From Gottfriedia solisilvae (GTDB lineage Bacteria > Bacillota > Bacilli > Bacillales > Bacillaceae_G), in contig NZ_NETJ01000002.1 in assembly GCF_002128405.1 (NCBI RefSeq), positions 1 to 64,000 on the forward strand: a stretch of 64,000 nt of DNA. Reading direction: 5' to 3'. This document shows positions 59,637-64,000 of the stretch, in pieces. The translations under genes and the position numbers were made by a program. The stretch's first letter is position 1. The number at the start of each line of letters is the position of its first letter. The notes under the pieces were generated by a model. That model ran no database searches and was not told the DNA's origin. It saw nothing but the letters and a program-made list of their open reading frames with translations.

Positions 59637-60356
59637 ATGAGCGAAGTTGTACGAATTCACGAAGTTGATCGTCTTTTTGGAAAGAAATCTGTCATAAAGA
59701 ATATTTCAATGAATATTGGTGAAGGAGAGATTTTTGGTATTTTAGGCCCATCTGGATCTGGTAAGACAACATTAATTAAATTAATTGCTGGTATTGATAA
59801 ATGTTCAAAAGGAGAGGTGCTAGTATACGGAACAGAAATGCCCGATTTTACTGTGCTCACCAAAATTGGTTATATGGGACAATCTGATGCATTGTATGCA
59901 GATTTAACTGGTTTCGATAATTTAAGCTTCTTTGGTTCGCTTTATAATTTAAAAGGCAAGGAATTAAAAAATAGAATTCAAGAAGTAGCAGAAATTGTTG
60001 GGTTAGAAGAGGCGCTGAATAAGCAAGTTAATCATTATTCAGGTGGGATGAAGAAAAGACTTTCACTTGCGATTTCGATACTCCATAAACCAACATTGTT
60101 AATCCTTGATGAACCAACAGTGGGAATTGATCCAGTTTTAAGAAAACAAATATGGAAGCAATTTATGGATATGAAGGAGCAAGGAACGACGATTATTATT
60201 ACGACTCACATTATGGAAGAAGCTGAGAAATGTGAAAGAATAGGTTTAATACGTGAAGGTGAGTTAATTGCATTAGATACGACTGAAAGATTAATTTCAA
60301 AGTCTGAAACTGGAAAAATAGAGGATTTATATTTTAAAAACGAGGTGAGTTTATGA
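59637..60356 (+). CDS. ABC transporter ATP-binding protein
   Basis: A 239-residue ATPase of an ABC-2 type (DRA/drug-exporter-like) system. Walker A LGPSGSGKTT (about residues 37-46), Q-loop YMGQSDALYADLTGFDNL, signature HYSGGMKKRLSLA, Walker B LLILDEPTVGIDP and the switch His in ITTHIMEEAE are all intact. Of three consecutive ATG codons after GGAGG I take the third, at six bases. Its stop overlaps the permease start (ATGA). Regulation is through the twin operators and the downstream TetR. Confidence 0.93.
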   Translation: MSEVVRIHEVDRLFGKKSVIKNISMNIGEGEIFGILGPSGSGKTTLIKLIAGIDKCSKGEVLVYGTEMPDFTVLTKIGYMGQSDALYADLTGFDNLSFFGSLYNLKGKELKNRIQEVAEIVGLEEALNKQVNHYSGGMKKRLSLAISILHKPTLLILDEPTVGIDPVLRKQIWKQFMDMKEQGTTIIITTHIMEEAEKCERIGLIREGELIALDTTERLISKSETGKIEDLYFKNEVSL

Positions 60357-61369
60357 AAGTCTTTGCAATTGCAAAAAGAATCATAAAACAATTTTTGAAA
60401 GATAAACGCTCACTTGCAATGATTTTTGTAGCGCCTATTGTTTTATTATTTTTATTTTCTTATATTCTAAAACAGGACGATTCGAAACCAACAATGGCAC
60501 TAATTAATGCACCACAGATTTTTGAAAATGAACTTAAAAATTTTGCTAAGATTGTAGATGTAGATGAGTCGAAAATTAAAGACCAACTGAAAGATAAAGA
60601 AATTGATGGGGCAGTTGTATTTAAAAATGAAAAAATAATTGTTCAGTTTGAAGGAACTGATAATGCTAGAACATCTGCTGTCATAACATCGATTCAAGAC
60701 ACGATTAAAGAAATTACACCATCACAATTCGAACTTGTGATGGAACCAATCTATGGTAGTGATGAAATGGAGACCTTTGATTCTATAGGACCCATTTTTA
60801 TTGGCTTTTTCTCTTTCTTATTTGTTTTTATTCTAGCAGGTATTTCATTTGTACGTGAACGTTTAACAACAACATTAGAGCGATTACTTGTAACACCAGT
60901 AAAACGTTGGGAAATTGTTTTTGGTTATATAATTGGTTTTGGATTTTTTGCATTAATCCAATCTCTGATCATAACAATCTTTTCAATCAATGTATTAGAT
61001 ATGTATAATGTAGGTGATGCATGGGAAGTGTGTGTAGTTAACATTTTACTATCACTAACTGCACTTACACTTGGAATGTTGTTATCTGCTTATGCAAATA
61101 ATGAGTTTCAAGTTGTTCAATTTATCCCTGTTATCGTTGTCCCTCAAATACTTTTCTCTGGTATTTTTTCTACAGCTTTCTTACCAGACTGGTTTAAGGT
61201 ATTCGGTAGCATCTTACCATTAACATATGGTGCAGAAGCATTACGGGCTATTATGATAAAAGGTCAATCATTAGCAGATATTGGTTTACAACTTGCCATT
61301 TTACTAGGATTTTCACTATGCTTTATTGTGATCAATATTTTTGCTTTAAAGAAACAGCGTTCAATATAA
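60353..61369 (+). CDS. ABC-2 type transporter permease
   Basis: A 338-residue permease with one N-terminal membrane segment (about residues 22-40), a large extracytoplasmic domain (about 45-140, SKPTMALINAPQIFENELKNFAKIV) and a C-terminal cluster of five segments. SFVRERLTTTLERLLVTPVKRWEIVFGYIIGFG is the coupling region typical of YhgE/DrrB-like exporters; FIPVIVVPQILFSGIF is also conserved. Paired with the upstream ATPase by a 4-base overlap. The substrate is unknown; drug or lipophilic compound export is the usual inference with TetR control. Confidence 0.92.
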   Translation: MKVFAIAKRIIKQFLKDKRSLAMIFVAPIVLLFLFSYILKQDDSKPTMALINAPQIFENELKNFAKIVDVDESKIKDQLKDKEIDGAVVFKNEKIIVQFEGTDNARTSAVITSIQDTIKEITPSQFELVMEPIYGSDEMETFDSIGPIFIGFFSFLFVFILAGISFVRERLTTTLERLLVTPVKRWEIVFGYIIGFGFFALIQSLIITIFSINVLDMYNVGDAWEVCVVNILLSLTALTLGMLLSAYANNEFQVVQFIPVIVVPQILFSGIFSTAFLPDWFKVFGSILPLTYGAEALRAIMIKGQSLADIGLQLAILLGFSLCFIVINIFALKKQRSI

Positions 61370-61372
61370 GGA

Positions 61373-62017
61373 GTGTTACCCATTAAATTAGAAGATTTCC
61401 TACCACATGAAAAATTACAAGAGATGAATGAAAAAGAAATAAAGATCCTTGAAGCAGCGATTGATATTTTTGCAGAAAAAGGTTTCGTTAGTACCTCAAC
61501 AAATGAAATTGCCAAAAAAGCAAATGTTGCAGAAGGAACAATTTTTCGTTATTTCAAAACAAAAAAAGATTTATTAAAAAGTATTATTAAACCAACTCTT
61601 GTCAAAACGATTGCGCCTTTTGAGATGGATCGTTTTTCAAAAGCGGTATTTCATATGGAATACGATACATTTGAAGATTTTCTAAAAGTGTTAATTGTTA
61701 ATCGAATGGAGTTTGCGAAAAAGAATACAGCTGTTATCAAAATAATCATTCAAGAAATTCCATTTCAAGAAGAAATGCAAGAAGAACTAAAAAAACTATT
61801 TAAAGAAAAAATGTATCCAAGAGTTGAAAACGTTTTACAATACTTTATTGATAAAGGTCAAATTGCAGATTTGCCAATCCATACGATTTTACGTTTAATT
61901 ATTACAAGTGTAATGGGGCTTGTTGTTTCAACAATTGCATTAAAAGATATTTCGATTTGGGATGAAAATCTAGAAATTGAGCGTACGATACAATTTATCA
62001 AACAAGGTTTACAATAA
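61373..62017 (+). CDS. TetR/AcrR-family regulator of the ABC exporter
   Basis: A 214-residue repressor as third gene of the exporter operon. The HTH ([32 protein letters not shown], about residues 40-72) is canonical. The start is uncertain: GTG shown here overlaps the end of AAGGAG, an ATT lies at ideal spacing eight bases after AAGGAG, and an ATG at 61424 lacks a ribosome site but still leaves the whole HTH. The protein probably binds the two AGTGAGTACTCACT sites, giving negative feedback on its own operon. Confidence 0.88.
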   Translation: MLPIKLEDFLPHEKLQEMNEKEIKILEAAIDIFAEKGFVSTSTNEIAKKANVAEGTIFRYFKTKKDLLKSIIKPTLVKTIAPFEMDRFSKAVFHMEYDTFEDFLKVLIVNRMEFAKKNTAVIKIIIQEIPFQEEMQEELKKLFKEKMYPRVENVLQYFIDKGQIADLPIHTILRLIITSVMGLVVSTIALKDISIWDENLEIERTIQFIKQGLQ

Positions 62018-62053
62018 TGATTCTGATTTAGAAAAATATGTTGAAGTAATAAT

Positions 62054-62099
62054 AAAAACCAACGCTTAAGAGTAATGATTCTCTATGCGTTGGTTTTTA
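62054..62099. terminator. Bidirectional terminator after the exporter operon
   Basis: An 11-bp stem AAAACCAACGC / GCGTTGGTTTT flanked by A and T runs; the loop has an AGAGTAATGATTCTCT sub-hairpin. It serves the TetR gene and the convergent small gene. Confidence 0.85.
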
Positions 62100-62116
62100 A
62101 GTTTTCACTTCATTTA

Positions 62117-62410
62117 TTAGCTTTTGAATGATAATCCGCCTTCCAATAAGGCAGTTCTAAGTTTAGGTAAGGAAGCTGGGCCCATCCCGTGAAATTTCAA
62201 AATTTCTTTTTCGCTATAAGTTGATAGTTTCTCCAAAGAAGTAATACCATTGTTTTCTAAAGCACGTCTAGCAGGTGCTGATAGTAGTGATAGAAATCCG
62301 TTTTCAGGTTTTTGTTCCTGTTCACAAGTCGGACAGGTAGGGCAGTCAGAACTTTTATAATATTTGTGCCCTTTGTTGCAAACCCTTAAATTCTTTTCAG
62401 AAGTTGCCAT
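62117..62410 (-). CDS. Zinc-ribbon plus RNA polymerase alpha-CTD-like small protein
   Basis: A 97-residue two-part protein. The N-terminal part (about residues 11-29, CNKGHKYYKSSDCPTCPTC) has the cysteines and histidine of a rubredoxin-like ribbon. The C-terminal part (about 42-92, LLSAPARRALENNGITSLEKLSTYSEKEILKFHGMGPASLPKLRTAL) has the helix-hairpin-helix fold of the RNA polymerase alpha C-terminal domain. It lacks the alpha N-terminal domain, so it is not a polymerase subunit as such. It might bind DNA or a transcription factor. ATG follows AAGGAG. Function unknown. Confidence 0.82.
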   Translation of the reverse strand: MATSEKNLRVCNKGHKYYKSSDCPTCPTCEQEQKPENGFLSLLSAPARRALENNGITSLEKLSTYSEKEILKFHGMGPASLPKLRTALLEGGLSFKS

Positions 62411-62646
62411 TTTTAAGATCTCCTTAATCCACGTTACTTGTTAATAAAGTACAAATCTACCATGCAATCTAACAAGTTTATTTTAACACAAACAGTATAA
62501 TAACCATTAATTTTCATTCGTTTGGTATACATAAAAATAGCCTTTTTTTCCTTCCATTTTCCTTCTTTTCCTCTATTTCCCTACTCAAAGTATGAATAAA
62601 TTATGTTATAGTAAGTTAGACATTGAGAAGGGAAGGTGTAGATCAC

Positions 62647-62880
62647 GTGAACTTAAAAAAACTACAAGCAAAAGTAAATGATTTTAAAACATTCGGTGCA
62701 ATTACGACAGCATTGGCAACTTTTTTCTATATCGGGACTCTACTACCAAAGGACGGTTTATCCCAATCTAAAATTATCGTAATAGAATGTATTGTGTTCG
62801 GAATGCTTATTTTATCTCTAATCTTTTTCCTAACATCTAATCATTTTTATCGTAAACTGAAAAATGAGGAACAAGCATAA
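62647..62880 (+). CDS. yrhC: YrhC-like small membrane protein
   Basis: A 77-residue protein with two membrane segments (about residues 17-34 and 42-64) and charged ends (NLKKLQAKVNDFKTFG ... NHFYRKLKNEEQA). It matches the YrhC family by length, topology and position before sigK. In B. subtilis yrhC closes the mtnN-mccA-mccB operon; here it stands alone with its own upstream region. Start is GTG, eight to nine bases after AAGGTG. Function unknown. Confidence 0.75.
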   Translation: MNLKKLQAKVNDFKTFGAITTALATFFYIGTLLPKDGLSQSKIIVIECIVFGMLILSLIFFLTSNHFYRKLKNEEQA

Positions 62881-62912
62881 AAAACCACTGTTTTCACAGT
62901 GGTTATTTTTTA
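62881..62912. terminator. Bidirectional terminator between yrhC and sigK
   Basis: Stem AACCACTGT / ACAGTGGTT with a TTTC loop and A/T runs on both sides; it overlaps the last codons of sigK. Confidence 0.85.
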
Positions 62913-63622
62913 TCCTTTTTCTTATCCTTCTCTGCTCTTAAAAATTCATGATACATTTTCATTAATGCACGTTTTTCAATTCTTGAAACATAACTCCTAG
63001 AAATACCCAATTTTTTGGCAATTTCACGTTGCGTTAACTCTTTATCCATATCGATACCAAATCTTTGTATAATGACATCTTTTTCGCGTTCATCTAAAAT
63101 TTTGATATATTGTTTTATTTTTTCTAACTCCATGTTTAATTGAATTTGATCAACAACATCTTCTGTTTCTGTTTTTAGTATGTCGAGTAAAGATATTTCA
63201 TTTCCCTCTTTATCTTGGCCAATAGGGTCATGTAATGAGACATCTTTTTTCGTTTTCTTTAAAGCTCTTAAATGCATAAGTATTTCGTTTTCAATACATC
63301 GAGCAGCATAGGTTGCTAATTTGGTTCCTTTACCTTGAACGAAGCTCTCAATTGCTTTAATAAGGCCGATGGTTCCAATTGAAATCAAATCCTCGGCATC
63401 TTCACCTGTATTTTCAAATTTCTTCACAATATGCGCCACGAGTCTTAAATTATGTTCTATTAATAAATTCCTTGCTTCACCATCACCCTCAGCCATTCGA
63501 TTTAAGTAGAGTGTTTCTTCAGCTTGTGAGAGTGGCTGTGGAAATGCATTGTTTTTTACATACGAAACAAACACAAACACTTCTTTTAAGAAAAGACTTA
63601 AGGCGGTAAATAAACCAGGCAT
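62903..63622 (-). CDS. sigK: RNA polymerase sporulation sigma factor SigK (pro-sigma-K)
   Basis: A 239-residue late mother-cell sigma factor, complete and uninterrupted; no skin-type element splits it. The hydrophobic pro-sequence [20 protein letters not shown] precedes [12 protein letters not shown], so cleavage by the SpoIVFB protease is expected after residue 20. Region 2 ([42 protein letters not shown]) and region 4 ([47 protein letters not shown]) are intact. BofC, encoded near 5.4 kb, acts upstream in the same activation pathway. Confidence 0.97.
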   Translation of the reverse strand: MPGLFTALSLFLKEVFVFVSYVKNNAFPQPLSQAEETLYLNRMAEGDGEARNLLIEHNLRLVAHIVKKFENTGEDAEDLISIGTIGLIKAIESFVQGKGTKLATYAARCIENEILMHLRALKKTKKDVSLHDPIGQDKEGNEISLLDILKTETEDVVDQIQLNMELEKIKQYIKILDEREKDVIIQRFGIDMDKELTQREIAKKLGISRSYVSRIEKRALMKMYHEFLRAEKDKKKDKK

Positions 63623-63809
63623 ATAATCACTCCTAAGGAAGGTTAGGTAAGTTGTTATTTATATATCTATGAGTTGAAAGTGGTCTGTGTGTCTGTACCA
63701 TATAAAAAATGTGAGAATTGTAAAAAAAATGTTGAAAAGAGTAAGCGCTACCATTTCAATGGACATGTATCTTTTTAAAAAATATCACATATCTTAAAAA
63801 AAATATGCA
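63623..63809. other. Divergent intergenic region upstream of sigK
   Basis: No gene is visible. On the minus strand TTAGGAGTG serves sigK, and a CATAGATATA stretch could be part of a sporulation promoter but does not match the sigma-E or sigma-K consensus closely enough to call. Confidence 0.4.
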
Positions 63810-63839
63810 TTGACAGTCCATTTAACAGTGCTATATAAT
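63810..63839 (+). promoter_or_regulatory. Sigma-A promoter of the T-box transcript at the right edge
   Basis: Consensus TTGACA and TATAAT separated by 18 bases. Confidence 0.8.
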
Positions 63840-63884
63840 CCTCATTAATACCTTTTATGAAGAATTTTTTGACAATTTAATACG

Positions 63885-64000
63885 TTGTGATGAAGAGAGC
63901 ACAGTAAGCATAACTTCACTGTTTTAGAGAGCTGACGGTCGCTGGAAGTCAGTACATAAGCTATGCTGAATTACATTCTTGGAGCAATTTCTATCTCTTA
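63885..64000 (+). promoter_or_regulatory. T-box leader, Stem I only (cut by the window end)
   Basis: The apical Stem I consensus AGAGAGCTGACGGTCGCTGG followed by AAGTCAG is plain. AGTA plus AGCATA on the 5' side pairs with TATGCT on the 3' side, followed by GAA and the specifier region TTACATTCTTGG. TAC (Tyr), followed by a purine, is the best candidate by analogy with the other two leaders here, but TTA and TGG cannot be excluded. The base stem AAGAGA/TCTCTT closes at the very edge. The T-box sequence, terminator and controlled gene lie beyond the window. Confidence 0.8.

Noticed and set aside
63740-63753. CcpA cre-like site AGTAAGCGCTACCA
   Set aside because: Two of fourteen positions depart from the TGWAANCGNTNWCA consensus, and no promoter it could control is placed correctly.

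Overview
The window is about 64 kb of low-GC chromosome from an aerobic, endospore-forming member of the Bacillaceae. The evidence is gene order and sporulation content: a SafA-like tail, a CoxA-like lipoprotein, bofC, spoVB, an rsfA-like gene and an uninterrupted sigK, all set in the block ruvAB-queA-tgt-yajC ... secDF-recJ-apt-relA-dtd-hisS-aspS ... cymR-iscS-mnmA-recD2 ... alaS-ireB-yqgF-mltG-trmR-trhP1-trhP2-udk-greA-pbpI-yrrS-mtnN ... yrhC-sigK, which I know from Bacillus subtilis. The genus is not fixed by what I can see; a Gottfriedia-like or Bacillus-like species is a guess.

Layout. 1-6.6 kb: spore genes (safA tail, coxA-like), a TetR gene with a YhgE/Pip-type membrane protein sharing a matched pair of operators, an acetyltransferase, bofC, and a reverse-strand acetyltransferase. 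6.7-11.2 kb: Holliday junction branch migration (ruvAB), queuosine synthesis (queA, tgt) and yajC. 11.2-17.1 kb: small membrane proteins, spoVB (reverse), comN and secDF with its own promoter. 17.2-24.2 kb: a cation efflux protein, recJ, apt, relA and dtd. 24.6-29.2 kb: a 57-residue protein, a T-box riboswitch, hisS, aspS and tcdA. 29.3-34.6 kb: lineage-variable small proteins, the rsfA-like gene, rarA and a 587-residue unknown membrane protein. 34.7-41.2 kb: cymR, cysteine desulfurase, mnmA, a TPR protein, recD2 and two very small proteins. 41.3-46.6 kb: an AI-2E family transporter, an alanine T-box, alaS, ireB, yqgF and a DUF1292 gene. 46.7-56.0 kb: mltG, the wobble-uridine modification genes trmR-trhP1-trhP2, udk, greA, pbpI, yrrS and mtnN.

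56.1-62.4 kb looks like inserted accessory DNA in the mtnN-yrhC interval: a higher-GC block with two paralogous GyrI-like proteins and a divergent WYL regulator, then a DUF421 protein, an ABC exporter under a TetR gene with two perfect operators around its promoter, and a small zinc-ribbon/RNA-polymerase-alpha-CTD-like protein. yrhC and sigK follow. The window ends inside a third T-box leader, which has a consensus promoter.

Between genes lie two unrelated families of about 110-150 bp dispersed repeats with internal dyad symmetry (three copies of family A, two of family B), always outside coding sequence. Several RNA-level controls can be read directly: T-boxes with candidate specifiers, a terminator whose 3' arm is also the ribosome binding site of the next gene, and a hairpin that buries a ribosome binding site. 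I see no rRNA, tRNA, CRISPR array, insertion sequence or prophage. No clearly new multi-gene system stands out; the best candidates for new biology are the repeat families, the GyrI/WYL island and the 587-residue membrane protein.
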